Shown here: in pieces, positions 47,568 to 60,114 of the stretch | How the letters are laid out: every line of letters begins with the position of its first letter | How positions within the stretch are numbered: position 1 is the stretch's first letter | Assembly: GCA_936450465.1 (NCBI GenBank) | Contig: OW388302.1 | Location: 60,796,328 to 60,860,327 of the forward strand | Origin: Gibbula magus | Taxonomy: Eukaryota > Mollusca > Gastropoda > Trochida > Trochidae | Length of the DNA stretch: 64,000 nucleotides | Reading direction: 5' to 3' | Translations under genes and position numbers: made by a program | Notes under the pieces: generated by a model | Database searches by the model: none | What the model was told of the DNA's origin: nothing | What the model saw: only the letters and a program-made list of their open reading frames with translations

Positions 47568-48624
47568 GAAATATATGCAATATTGCGGATTCGCTCTATG
47601 AATTTGGTAAACACTGTGATCGATGCAGCAGTCTCTGAATCAGAAACAACAGCCACGCGAACAATTGGCCACCTGTAAACAAAGAAAGAAGCACGAAGAG
47701 TGACACATGACACGATGGGCAAGAGCTACCAGGGGAATTATCAACCAGTAGAATTCCAAAAAGCATCTATTGTCACAAAGCAAAATAACAACAGGTGAAT
47801 TATTCAACGGATATTGTGATTCCACTTGATATGTGGCTCTATGAACCCACAAGAGACTTCTTCAATGAGTTCAATAAACATCTGATGGTTAATTGTGGAC
47901 GTCCGCAGGGGTTCCACCTAAGGTGCTCTATCGAAGGATCATCACATGAACTATTCAGTGTAGCTTGTTTGTGTGTTTAACTGGTATCCCTATCAATCAT
48001 CTGATGACAGAAGGCGATATTTCTACCAATCGTTGGTTCTTGTGTGAGGACGTGAAGCGAGGAGTTTGAAAACACATAGATTCTCTAGCTGGACCAAAGT
48101 GAAGTGCAGCTGCATAGAGCTCAGAGGGATTGAATTTGAAGAATTGGAATATATACCAGAGCCAAGATTCGATGATTCCAAGTTACGATTTCTATTCTCT
48201 TCTACATAGTATTGAACTGGATAATTCAACGAGTTTGGTTTTCGTGTATGAGGATCTAACAAACGCGCAAAATATCTTAAGAAAATCATGTTTGTCTGTA
48301 ATGCCTAGAGAGAGCGTAAACTAATTGTCAAGGGAAGTGACACATAGAAATAAATTAAGTATTTCTATAAACCTCTCTTTACCAAAGAGCATCTCACATG
48401 ACGTGACTTGTGGTTATGAAATATAAAAAGTTCGAGTCTTTAAAGAACTGCCAGAGTGACGAAAATTTGATTATTTAATTGCACGAATAACGCGTAATTT
48501 GAACTTTTCGTTTTTATATTCTACAAAAGAACACTCTGCTACAGTGAATATAGAAATAGACAACTTTAAGGAAATGGACAAGCGTGAACTTCAGAAAACG
48601 GAAACTTTATTTTCATATAGGAAC

Positions 48625-48925
48625 ATGATGATGATTATTTTGCACATTCTCTTCCTTCTACCCTCTGTGACGTCGTTGTGTCCTTTGATCTACGCCGAGA
48701 GACTATTTGACTATGATGACAAAAAGATTTCCCAAAATCTGATAAGGACTATGACTGGTCTGAGCAAGACCGAATGTATCCATCAGTGTTACAATGAGAC
48801 GTTTTGCAACAGCGTCCACTTCAACCCGTCTGGGTCAACTTGTTCATGCCTCAGAGAGAAGTTCAAGGACACATCAGTCTCAACCGTTCCTGAGATCGGG
48901 CACACGCTCTTCCAGCTGAGAAAAC
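48625..48925 (+). CDS. Paralog 2 exon 1: signal peptide and first PAN/Apple-like domain
   Basis: A 301-nt exon with donor AAAC|GTGAGT (GT at 48926), phase 1. Compared with paralog 0 from the MMM start, it has eight silent codon changes and one replacement (Lys79 for Arg). Signal peptide and six-cysteine PAN-like pattern are intact. Confidence 0.78.
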
Positions 48926-51900
48926 GTGAGTAAAATTTATTAAATTCACTGTTATATAGTGCTTCTTTCCAGTGAAACCTAAGTTGACATTTTATATTTT
49001 AAAATGTTGCTATTTCTAAACCCATCGCCCCTAAAATAATTCTGCATGTGTATGGTTATCACATACAGGTCACATACAGGTTTTCACACGTTTTGATGAG
49101 TACAATACCCGAGGAGGTCCCGTGATATTTTACACTGTAAACTTCATCGAGTGGTTTCACTAATCCAAATGTCACGCCCCAGCTGCTAGTTTCTATACAA
49201 AGATTATATATACAATAAAAATCAGTTCAAAATTGTCCAACCCTCAGGTCTCATATAGATAAATATGATTGTCGAAGAAATTACAAGCCATGGGTCGAAA
49301 GCTAGCTTGTGAATTATGAATATGTCATCGTGATTTCTTCGACTAATTGTATTTCTCACGTGACCGCGACACCCGTGTATTATATATTCACTGTTAAATA
49401 GTGTTTCTTTCGAATGAAACTTAACTTGATCTTTTATACACCATTCAAATTAAGTATATTCACTTTTGAATAATGTACTAATTATAATGTAATTTACCTG
49501 TTCGTTTCTATAAATATATACAATTATAATCTGTATCTAGTCTCTGCATTTGGACAATAATTAAGCGACACCCGAATGTGTCAACTGTTCATAAGTTCTA
49601 CTTCCGATTGCCAACACAGCCTGTCAAGATTCATTTATTATTCATTTATTAAGCTCAATTGCCACCAACGGTGGTACAAGAGCAATACAGTTATACAAAC
49701 ATATATACATAAATTAATCAAGACAGCAGAGAGAGACAAATATACACATACAGATCCATGTAAATACATATCATCTATTATGTATATGAAATATTTACAT
49801 AAAATATACATAATAGATAACAAACAAAAAACAAAACAAAATTCTTTTAGCCGTTCTAAAGATAATGTTTATAAATTTTGCAAGTTTCTTTAGTACTCTA
49901 ATATCATTATTCGCCATTAGTTTTTTAAATTTAATCAGGTTCGGCCAAGTGTAAAAACAGCTATCAATTAGTAAGGATCTTTCATTATTCAGTTTAGGAC
50001 ATTTAAGTAAATAATGGTACTCGTCACCGATTGAAGGGGAGTTACAGAGCTTGCATATTCTATCATGTTTAACAATATTTTGCCAGCGTCCAATTTCTAT
50101 GGGTAGTCTATGGTTAGTGGTTCTAAATCGAAGTATTGGGGTTGAAATGGTTTTAGGAAGAAATAAATATTTTTCAAAACTTGGTAATTCTTTTAGAAGT
50201 TGGTAGTACTGTCCCTTTGAGCTAGATGTTACATCAGTACGCCAAGATTGACAAAATTGATCTGTTAGAATTGATTCGATTCGCAGGAGTAACCAAGAGG
50301 TATTACATGCTGTTGGATTTTTAAATATATACGACAAGCCACAAGTGTCTATTATATGTTTAACATGTACTATCCATGGGTTAGTACCAATATTATTAGT
50401 AAAATTGAAGGAAATGAATGAATAGAGAACTTGAGATAACTTTACCTTTTCGTTATTGCCCGCTAATTTATGCCAGTATGAGATCATTCTTTTTGCTATT
50501 TGTATTGACAAAGGAGTCCTACCGAGCTCTCCATAGAGCATATATGACGGGGTAGAAGATTTTAAACCTGCAGCTAATTTCAGAAATTTCAAATGTCAGG
50601 AATGTGTCCGATCAACTCTTTGTCATGATCGCTAAACATATTGCGTAAGGGAACCACCCCTCCACCCCACACCCCACCCCATCTGGACCCCCACTGTCAA
50701 GACAACATCTACCCCCCCCCCCCCCCCCCCCCCCCCCCACAAAGGGAGGGAACTGAAGCCTTGATGATTCTTTATCTTCTGAATACGGCCGCCGTGGCAT
50801 TCTGTTACGTTTTTAAATGCTTATAATTATCAAGAAGTTTTATCATTTTACACCTTTTATCACATCCCGTTAAATGTGCATTTTCAGGAACCATGACTAC
50901 CATGAATTTCATGTAATTCCTGTTTTTTGCATAGTGTGAGGAGGGCCATTCTCTTCCCACAGGGGTTACTATCCTTCAGATTTCCGACCCTAACCTCTAT
51001 TCTTTTTCGCGTGAAATCGAGTGCAGAAGCAAAATCACCTAGCGTTGGAAAGTGGAATTTCATACTGTTTTCATGCTTTTTAACAAATGAAAACTTTTCT
51101 TTCAGTGGCCATGTCGAACAAGTGATTTCAAAGATCTAGGCATTTTCTCTTAAAGGTCTTGCTCATTAGCATATGTCCTTCGAATATGTCTGATGTAAAT
51201 AACACAAATGAACTAGTTTTGGTATTTGTATCTGATTTGGTCTACTTCACCTCAGCTAGGTTTTTGGTCATTTTCAATTTGTCTTTATTTCAACTGCAAT
51301 TTCGAGAAAATGATATTTGTAAAAGAGTCTTTTCAAATTTATTACAAAGTCATGAATTTCACAAAATTTCATGAATCAGTTTTTTGCTTTTCATTTTGAG
51401 TATTTCGTGTTTCATTATGAGTTTTTCATGTTTCATTTTTAGTATTTCTTGTTTCATTTTGACTTGTTTGTGTTTCAATTTGAGTTTATCATGGTTTATT
51501 CTAGGTTTTCCGTATTTTTAGTTCATTTTTCTGTGGGTTCAATGAGAGAAATGCAATTAACTATAATAAATACTTTATGTCCCTTATTGGCCAACATACC
51601 AGCCATACTAAAATAGCTTGAAATTAAAAAGCATATAGATCGTGTTTGGATAACAAATTCCTGAATTAGATATTTCTAGAAGTATGGCCCTTGTATCATT
51701 ATTTGGAATGAGTAAACCAGGCAGTAGATATTATTATTAACCTCTATTGTTCTTCTGGGACGCCATGTTTTTGTAATATCCCTCTGGTGCGGACTATAAT
51801 TCAAATATTATCCCTCTGGTGCGGAGTATTATTCAAGTTATGTCCCTCTGGTGCGGAGTATTATTCAAGTAATGTCCCTCTGGTGCGGAGTATTATTCAA

Positions 51901-54900
51901 ATTATTTCCCTCTGGTGAGGAGTATTATTTAAGTAATGTCCCTCTGGTGCCATTCAAATAATGTCCCTTTGTGCGGACTATAATTCAAGAAATATCCTCT
52001 GTTGCGACTATAATTCAAGTAATTTCCCTCTGGTGCGGATTATAACTCAGTTAATGTCCATCTGGTAGGGACTATAATTCAAGTAATATCCTCTGTTGCG
52101 ACGTTAATTCAAGTAATGCCCCTCTGGTGCGACTATAATTCAAGTAATGTCCCTCTGGTGCGGACTATATTCAAGTTATATCCTCTGTTGCGACGATAAT
52201 TCAAGTAATGCCCCTCTGGTGCGACTATAATTCAAGTAATGCCCCTTTGTACGGACTATATTCAAGTAATGTCCCTTTGCGCGGACTATATTCAAGTAAT
52301 ATCCTCTGTTGCGAATATAATTCAAGTAATGTCCCTCTGGTGCGACAATAATTCAAGTAATGTTTCTCTGATGCGGGATATAATTAACATAATTTGCTTA
52401 TCTAGAGGGGTATTATCTTGCAATGTCCCTCTTCAAATGTCTATATTTAAAAGCTCAGATGTAAAGTATAAGGTGACAGTTAGTGTGTGTAATGACTAAC
52501 TCGATTGGAAAGTGATTTAATGTAATTTGTAATAAGCATTCTGTTAATAAATCATAGATACTGCTGGACTCGGGTTTTACTTTTTAATTTTGATCGTACA
52601 CTAACATCATGACAAAGGTATACTTTTTAACATTATAACTACATTTAACTAGATTCGCCCCAAAAATGGGCGATTTTACTGATTTATTTATAGTTAAACA
52701 GCTGTGTATTTATTGCTTAATACATTATTTTATTCTTCCATGACCTGGTGAGCGATTCGGATTTGATGGAGTTAATTTATGAAAGTTTTTCGATTGAAGC
52801 TGACGCGGCACCAGGATCAGAATGTGAGGAGGATTTGGACTGTGCTTCCCTCCCAAACTCCCAATGTCACGAAGCGCGTTGCAGGTGCGACCAGGGATAT
52901 GACGAGGACGGGGCCAGATGTAGAATATTGTCCGGTAGGACAATTATTTTGCTTTGACAATGGATAAACGAATGATGGATGAATGAATGGATGATGATGG
53001 ATGATGGTTGGATGGATGACGGATGATGGATGGATGATGGATGGATAATGGATGGATAATGGATGGATGGATAATGGATGATGTAATGGAGAATGCATGA
53101 GGAGCTGTTGATTCGTCGAACGAATCCACTGCTACGAATGCATTCTCCATCTTAATCCATATATGACGTCATGAAACATGCATATGTGATTATTTTATAT
53201 TTGAAACAATAAATTTCAATTTTTGGACACCAAAATCAATTATTTTGCAAATTCCGGTTCTCATTCATCGGATATGGTACAAGTAGTCGCGACCAGCATG
53301 AAATGGATTCTTCCACGCAAGTGCAGTGCAAAACTTTAACGCAAGGCAAAGTGATCGACAGCCAAAATTCTGTCTTCCATGCCTTCCGTGTGCATTTCAA
53401 GACTTGAATAGAACCTTGGATTCTTACTGACAAACAATCCTAAGGTTTCTAACAGCGTATTGTGGCCTAATGGTTACAAGCGCTAACTACAAAGCGAAGG
53501 GTTGCATGTTCGAATCCAGGTTCATGCACCACAAAAATTAATTTGTCTAATGAGAGATATTTTAAGATACAGATACACCAAGACAAAATACATCAGTCTC
53601 GAAAAATGTATACGATTAGCCATTACCGAAAATGTCTAAACCTAACACCCCTCCTGACTGGGACAGTCAATGACCAGTTTATTCCTAAAAAATAATCAAC
53701 TGATAACACAATAGAGTGACATCATGATTAAGGATGGATAATGGATGGATTTGTGATGAATGGATGGATGATGGATGGATGATGAATAGATGATGGGTAA
53801 TGGATGGATGATGGATTAATGGATGATGGATAGATGATGGATGGATGAAGGATGGATGATGGATGGATGATGGATGATGGATGGGTGATGGATGGATGAT
53901 GGATGGATGATTGATGGATGGTTGATTATGGATGGTTGATGGATGGTTGATGGATGGTTGATGGATGGTTGATGGATGGTTGATGGGTGGTTGATGGATG
54001 GTTGATGGATGGGTGATGGATTGTTGATGGATGGATGATGGATGGATGAAGGATGATGGATGGTTGATGGATGGATGAAGGATGGTTGATGGATGGATGA
54101 TGGATAGTTTATGGATGGTTGATGGATGGATGAAGGTTGACGGATGGATGATAGATGGATGATGGATGATGGATGGGTGATGGATGGATAATGGATGGAT
54201 GATGGTTAATGGATGGATGAAGGATGATGGATTGATGATGGATGACGGATAGATGATGGATGGATGATGGATGATGGATGGAAAATGGATGGATAATGGT
54301 TGATGGATGAAGGGTGACGGATGGATGTTGGATGGTTGATGGATGAATGATGGATGGATTGTTGGATGGATAATGGATGGATAAAGGATGATGAATGGTT
54401 GATGGATGATTGACGGATGGATGATGGATGGATGATGGATGGATGAATGGATGGTCGATGGATGAAGGATGACGGGGCCAGATGTACAATATTGACAATA
54501 ATTTTGCTTTGACGATGGATGATGGATGATGGATGGATAATGGATGGTTGATGGTTGATGGATGGATGATGGATGATTGATGATGGATGGATGATGGATG
54601 ATGGATGGATGTTGGAAGGATGATGGATGGATGGTGGATGGATGGATGATAGACGGTTTGATGGATGATTGATGATGGATGGATGATTGATGGATGGATG
54701 ATGGATGGAGGATGATGGAGGATGGATGGATGGTTGATGGATGATTGATGGATGGATGATGGATGGAGGATGATGGATGATGGATGGATGGATGGATGAT
54801 GGATGGTTTGTTTGAAGATTGATGGATAATGGATGGCTGAAGGATGGATGGTTGATGGATGATGGATGGACGGTTTGATGAATGATTAATGGATAACGGA

Positions 54901-56458
54901 TGGATGATGGATGGATCAATGGATGATGGATGATTGATGATGAATTGATGAAGTATGATCGTTGGATGAAGGATGATGGATGATTGATGGATAATGGATG
55001 CATGATTGATGGACTGATGATGGATGATGGATAATGGATGGATAATGGATGGTTGGTGAATGATTGATGGATGATGGATGGATGATGGATCGATTGTTGG
55101 ATGATGGATAATGGATAATGGGTGATGGATGTTGAATTGATGGGAGGATAATGGATGGATGGTGGATGATGATGGATGATTGTGGATGATGATGGATGAT
55201 GGGTGATGAATTGATGGATGGATGTTTGATGATGGATGGTTGGATGGATGGATGATGAATGAATGGATGGATGAAGGATGATGGATTGATGATGGATGAC
55301 GGATAAATGATGGATGGATGAAGGATGATAGTTGGATGAAGGATGATGGATTTTTTATGGATAATGGATCGATGATGGTTTTGATGGATGATGGATTGAT
55401 GATGGATAATGGATGGATAATGGATGGATAATGGATGGTGAATGAAGGATGATGGATGGATGATAGATGGATAATGGTTGGGTGGATGGATGGAGGGATG
55501 GATGGATGAAAGATGATGGATGGATGATTGATGGATGGATGATGGTGGATGATGGGTGATGGATGAATGGATGATGGATGGATGGAGGATGGAGGTAGGA
55601 TGGATGGACAACTGGTTGGATGATGGATGATGGATGGATGGATGGATGATGGATGGATGATGGATGGATGATTGGATGGATGGACAGATAAAATAAACAT
55701 TTTCTTAACTTCAACCCATTACAGCATCCAAAGGGATGGTTATTCAATATTTAGATTGTTATCCTTCAGTTAAGTAGCTGAACGTTTTAAAATTAATTCT
55801 TTAATTAAAAGTTGTGTGACCAAATAATAGCTTAATTTGTTTAATGATTTGAAATAACACATAAAATTTAACAGTAAATGTTTTTAATACAAGGAAACAA
55901 AATGTACATGACTAGTCTCAAGTTTGTCTGAGGAGAGAAAATAGATCTCAACAGTCATTCTCACAATCCTCTATGGTTGGATGGTAGTCTGGCTACAAAA
56001 CGAAAGGGTTGGCAGTCTGTTTCCCGCAGCCTCTGCTAGGAAAATGTGTAATTCGACGATCGATAACCTTAATCAATAGGACTGAGGCAATAAGTGATGG
56101 AATTTATCCTTAGATAGGTTCACGAAAATACAGAGAGACATTTGGAAGAAACTGGTTTGTCAAACTGGTTTGTTATATTCTCCGCTTCTCTGTTTCAGAA
56201 TGTACATCGTTCAATACCAACTTCACCAGATACGAGAGGAGCGTCCTCGTGGGATACGACATTGTGGCTACTGGAGCTACGAACGCGGGGGGTTGCAAGC
56301 AGCGCTGTCTGGACAACCCAGTCTGTACCTCCTGTGATCATGATCATGTAGGCCGCATATGTTACCAACAGATTGTGAAGTGGACCGAAGTACCTGCAGG
56401 GGTAAGGGAGACAAACAGTCCAATCTTTGACTACTACGAACGTGGCTGTAACTGGTGA
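48625..56458 (+). CDS. Secreted PAN/Apple-EGF-PAN/Apple protein, paralog 2 (three exons)
   Basis: CDS join(48625..48925, 52800..52934, 56199..56458), 696 nt, 231 residues plus TGA, open throughout. The product is the same as paralog 1 except Thr94. Intron 1 is 3874 bp and carries the same LINE insertion as unit 1. Intron 2 is 3264 bp of mostly GGAT/GATG array. The upstream in-frame ATG is at 48574. Near-identity to paralog 1 across exons, introns and embedded repeats indicates recent duplication or gene conversion. No reading-frame damage is seen, so it is probably functional, but there is no direct evidence of expression. Confidence 0.78.
49258..49358. repeat. Intron 1 hairpin, unit 2
   Basis: Same as the unit 1 copy. 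Confidence 0.5.
49622..50598 (-). mobile_element. 5'-truncated LINE insertion with TGTCA target duplication, unit 2
   Basis: Same insertion at the same site (element 49627-50593, TGTCA at 49622-49626 and 50594-50598). It differs from the unit 1 copy near 49800-49820 and little elsewhere. The shared target duplication shows that it was inserted before units 1 and 2 separated. Confidence 0.8.
51380..51520. repeat. Short tandem repeat of about 20 bp, unit 2 intron 1
   Basis: Same degenerate TTTCATTTTGAG units as in unit 0. Confidence 0.55.
51775..52384. repeat. 32-bp minisatellite, unit 2 intron 1
   Basis: As in unit 1 with two more repeat units near 51835-51900, which accounts for 64 bp of added length. 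Confidence 0.75.
52800..52934 (+). CDS. Paralog 2 exon 2: EGF-like domain
   Basis: A 135-nt phase 1-1 exon identical in sequence to paralog 1 exon 2, with acceptor ATTGAAG|CT and donor TCCG|GTAGGA. Six EGF cysteines, no extra cysteine. Confidence 0.75.
52961..53082. repeat. Short GGAT/GATG array after exon 2, unit 2
   Basis: Same as unit 1. Confidence 0.8.
53086..53150. repeat. Hairpin next to the GGAT array, unit 2
   Basis: Same as the unit 1 copy. Confidence 0.65.
53456..53532 (+). repeat. tRNA-like sequence in intron 2, unit 2
   Basis: Same as the unit 1 copy. Confidence 0.35.
53724..55685. repeat. Large GGAT/GATG array in intron 2, unit 2
   Basis: Close copy of the unit 1 array with a few short indels. 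A minus-strand frame of 671 codons is a shadow. The exon-2-like island is at 54471-54512. Confidence 0.85.
54471..54512 (+). pseudogene. Exon 2 tail fragment embedded in the GGAT array, unit 2
   Basis: Same fragment as in unit 1, in the same array context. Confidence 0.6.
56199..56458 (+). CDS. Paralog 2 exon 3: second PAN/Apple-like domain and stop
   Basis: Acceptor CTCTGTTTCAG|AA, 260 nt to the TGA, identical to paralog 1 exon 3. The C-rich run that follows this exon in units 0 and 1 is deleted here (about 56517). Confidence 0.78.
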
Positions 56459-58149
56459 AGGCGGGCAGTGGACTGGACCCAGAGGGTCTGGATTTTTGCA
56501 TGGGCGCGTATGGGAGGGGGGATCCTGCCCCTTTCAAAATCCCTGGATCAGTCACTGGAGCGTACAGCATGAAGGGATTGTAACCTCGTCACGTTTATTC
56601 AGTACAGAGTGCACTTTAGTTTTTTACCCTGATCACTGAGCAACACGTGACTTCGTTTGATTGATTTGTGTGTCGGGTTCTCAAATCAAACGCTGTGATT
56701 GGACAGATGGCCATATGGACTCAGTTACGTCACATAATCAATTAAATATTAAATATGATCTATATAAGGTGGCTGAGGCAAATATCAATGCTAACGGCCA
56801 TAATAAAATCAACGCTCGAGTCATCTTTGTTTAGAAACATCAAAGCGCAAGTGTTAAATCAAACGCAACCCATGTGATCGATCAAGTTAGGAATAGTCAG
56901 CCCTTATCCGATATACAGCTGATTATTGTCTCACCATTAAGCAACAGACACAAGCGATGATGGTGAGATACTACTTGACATTTATTCCAGCAGCCATCTT
57001 TCCCCACAACTCGCGCCGGACTTTTCTGTAGCGCCCTATGCATTTCAGATGTAATGTACGCTGCTATACTCGCACAGAAACGTTAATGATTGAGCAAGGT
57101 TTAAATTCTATAACTCGCGGGATAAGTTGTCCAGCATTGGGTCTCAAAAGTCTCTGATGTTGTATTCTGAATTTATGATTATTTTATTTCAAAATGAGTC
57201 TTCTCTCCAACTTAACTATTTGTTTTATTAGGAGATGTACAGAGCTATTTCTGTAGATCTGATGACTGACGTATCAAAGCCCACTGTGTTGGTTAAGAAA
57301 ACAGTTGAAATAGAAACTTATTTCAACCCCAGTGTCCTGTCAGTCTATTGGTCATTGCAAATATGAGTGAACACAAAATGACTCTCGACAATGGCGACAC
57401 TTATTGTTGTTAGAAAAAACAATTAACTGTATGTCAACTATTTTACCGCACATCACGTCACCTCACAAACCAAATGTTAGTTTCTTCATGAGACTTCTTA
57501 TATTGGTAACTTCTACATGATTATTTTGAGTGTATATGTGCCTTATTTCAATATTTTTCATAAAGCTAATTCCCTTGATTATAATGAATGAAGTTAACAT
57601 AATCGCATCCCTCCATCAATACATCATTAAAACAAATCGCTTTGATAAAGTATCTTAGATAGGTCTTTGAAGTGCATTTAGAAGTGGTATGCACAAGAAC
57701 GGGGGGATTTGTCTGGATAGTGGCTTCTTTAGTGTGGGGACGCACGACGTTTCGGAGTATATGATCAGGTGGAATGATGAAGGGGTGAGCATGTGCTCCA
57801 GGGCGTCGTGTTGTCGTTTCGCGTTGAAGAGGTCGTTGTCCATAGGGACTTCCTGTTCTTGGATGATCGTGTTTGTATTGCTAATGATCAACGTAGCTGT
57901 ATCATTAATGAAGCGGAACTGCAAAGAATGTTTCATTAGCAACAATCATGTATGCATGTTAATTATGCTTTAGTTGTCATGCTTATGTCCAGTTATTGTG
58001 TGTTAGTTATTACATGTATGTACTCGTTAGGTATTAACATAAGCAAAGGTTTGCTTGTTTACCGAACCAGATTCTTTATGAATAAAAATATCTTTAAACC
58101 AAAGAACTTGGCATTCACTTACTCGTGTTTCTTCATTTTCGTTAAAAGT
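56459..58149. other. Unit 2 downstream region, no gene seen
   Basis: Aligns with the other downstream regions with several small deletions (for example near 56517, 56670 and 57105). No elements unique to it were seen. Confidence 0.5.
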
Positions 58150-58207
58150 ACATATGTGCACAATGATTGCAATATGTTAGTTGTGTTAATTTAAAGGTAG
58201 GGTGTGG
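58150..58207. repeat. Single 57-bp satellite unit at the end of unit 2
   Basis: One diverged monomer (CATATGTGCACAATGATTGC then ATATGTTAGTTGTG), flanked by the same unique sequences as the two arrays: CGTTAAAAGTA before and TGGTGCTCCATGGTCACTT after. Confidence 0.9.
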
Positions 58208-59108
58208 TGCTCCATGGTCACTTGCGGGATTTCAATTCTCAATTTCTCAAATCACCACATGAATTACTTATGTACGGGTTTTTAATTAGACCAAGTACTG
58301 TCGACAAACAATTCACTGAAGTCACTGAAACGTATATGCCTGGTTTGACGTCACTTCCGGCGCTTGGACATCCGCGTACATGATATTTCAACATGGTTTA
58401 GCACCTTTTTAACTGTCATTTTAACAAACTAATATTCACAGAAACAACTCAAATCTTCGATATATCGAAACCTCAGATATCTAAATATGTAATTTCGCAA
58501 ATGACAATTACATGTTTATTGTATAAAAATGTGATTTGGTCTATTTCAAATACCAAAAGATCTGATGTAACTTCAGTGGCAGTTCATTATAAAGCTTTTT
58601 AACGTGACACGGGGCAGCAATGTTCCTGTCCCGCGCAACAGGCGAACAGGTGGCCAAGCGGTACCGGCCAAGCATGCATTTGTGCTATACTCAAACCAGG
58701 TTATAAAAGTTGTCTTAGCAATTAATTGCAAGTGTTTATTGTTTAGATTTTATGTCCAGTTGATATATAGTGTACATAGAGATAATAATTTGTCGTTCAC
58801 TACAATAATAGGCCTACATTGCAGTTCAATATTGATATCAAGTGACATTCGTATTTTAAAATGAATTCATGTATGTGAGTTATCGATACTTTCAGACAAG
58901 GTACGAGCTATTCACAAAAGAAAGAGTGCCATTATAGCAAAATGCGATAATTACATTTTGCTTTAATGTACCTGGGAGACAGAAGTGCAAGTGTTATAGA
59001 GATGATTAAACTACGTCTGCAATGTTGAAACATTATGCGTAAAAGAAGAATTAATGATGGAACTTATACCCCACTTCCAGTCTCATTGCTATGGTTTCTG
59101 TTGTTACA

Positions 59109-59202
59109 AGTGTATGTGTATTGGCCGATACACCTACACTTATTTCTGATATACCTACACTTTTTCTGATATACCTACACTTTTCTAATATACCTACACT
59201 CT
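59109..59202. repeat. Hairpin followed by a 20-bp tandem repeat, unit 3
   Basis: Same structure with one mismatch in the left arm (AGTGTATGTGTAT). Confidence 0.55.
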
Positions 59203-59362
59203 GCGCCTCGTAAGGGCCCAGCGGGGAAAACTGTAGGGTATTATTTGGTACACATTAGGAAAAGTATGGATATATCTCTCACATACAAAGTTTCTCCGGT
59301 ACATATGAATACACCATAAGTTAAAACAATTAATACCATAAAAAAAAAAATCATCAAAATCC

Positions 59363-59605
59363 TTGAAGACAGAGGAGAGGATCACGATCCTATTGCATAT
59401 GAATCCCAGATTTTTACCCACATATTTGTTTTATCATTCAAGTTTGAACATGAACATGAGAGGTCATCAATTATTAAAAGTTTTGTCTTCAAATCAAATG
59501 AAAACAGTTTGGGATAACATAGTAAAACCAAGAGTTAACAATTTCCGTAAAGGTATTGTTCTCCCAAAAGACAAAAGACAACCAATTTGTTTAATGGCTT
59601 TCTGA
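59363..59605 (+). pseudogene. Decayed ORF fragment, unit 3 copy
   Basis: Like unit 0 at the 7-nt indel, so its C-terminal reading ends PICLMAF rather than PKDNQFV. The frame is not conserved between units. Confidence 0.2.
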
Positions 59606-60012
59606 TCAAGTGAAAAGCTGTATTGAACATTGGGTAATTGAAGTAATCTAACAATGTTACAAGAAGAGAAGAAAAGAAGAAGAAGAAAAATATTGTATTA
59701 ACGTGTCACACGTTGTTAAAATAGATCATACATTTACAAAATCAGTTAAAAAACAACGTCCAGCCTTGAAGGCTTATGAGACACGAGATTCCTAAAACTT
59801 AAAATATGGTAGGATAAAAACAGGTACATTGCTAAAATGTCGTGATTACAGATGTTGTACTGACACAGGTGTTCCTCCTCGTGTCTTCTGATACCATCGT
59901 TGATAATAGACAAATATCTTAGGCTTTTTTTTTTATCTTTTATCATGTTGATATAACTGATATCAGAAGAAAGTCGGGTGATATATAAAATGTGTATAGT
60001 CTATAGCTATAC

Positions 60013-60103
60013 ATCAGTATGTCTTTCTAACGCTTTGTTAAAGGATGCCCAAAACTGCGGTTGTGAACAAACTCTTCGCTTGAAGTTCTACACATGTGTG
60101 AGC
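60013..60103 (+). pseudogene. Truncated cysteine-rich relic, unit 3
   Basis: Only one copy is left. It stops near GTGTGAGCACG, where the sequence jumps into a copy of the TIR element that begins near 60115. Confidence 0.25.
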
Positions 60104-60114
60104 ACGACTACCAT

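Larger units (their letters stand above)
38546..48624. other. Unit 2 upstream region, no intact gene
   Basis: Copies the unit 1 upstream region with three main differences: an 861-bp insertion (38630-39490), retention of about 230 bp near 39600-39830 that unit 1 lacks, and a longer 30-bp minisatellite. No additional gene was found. Confidence 0.6.
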
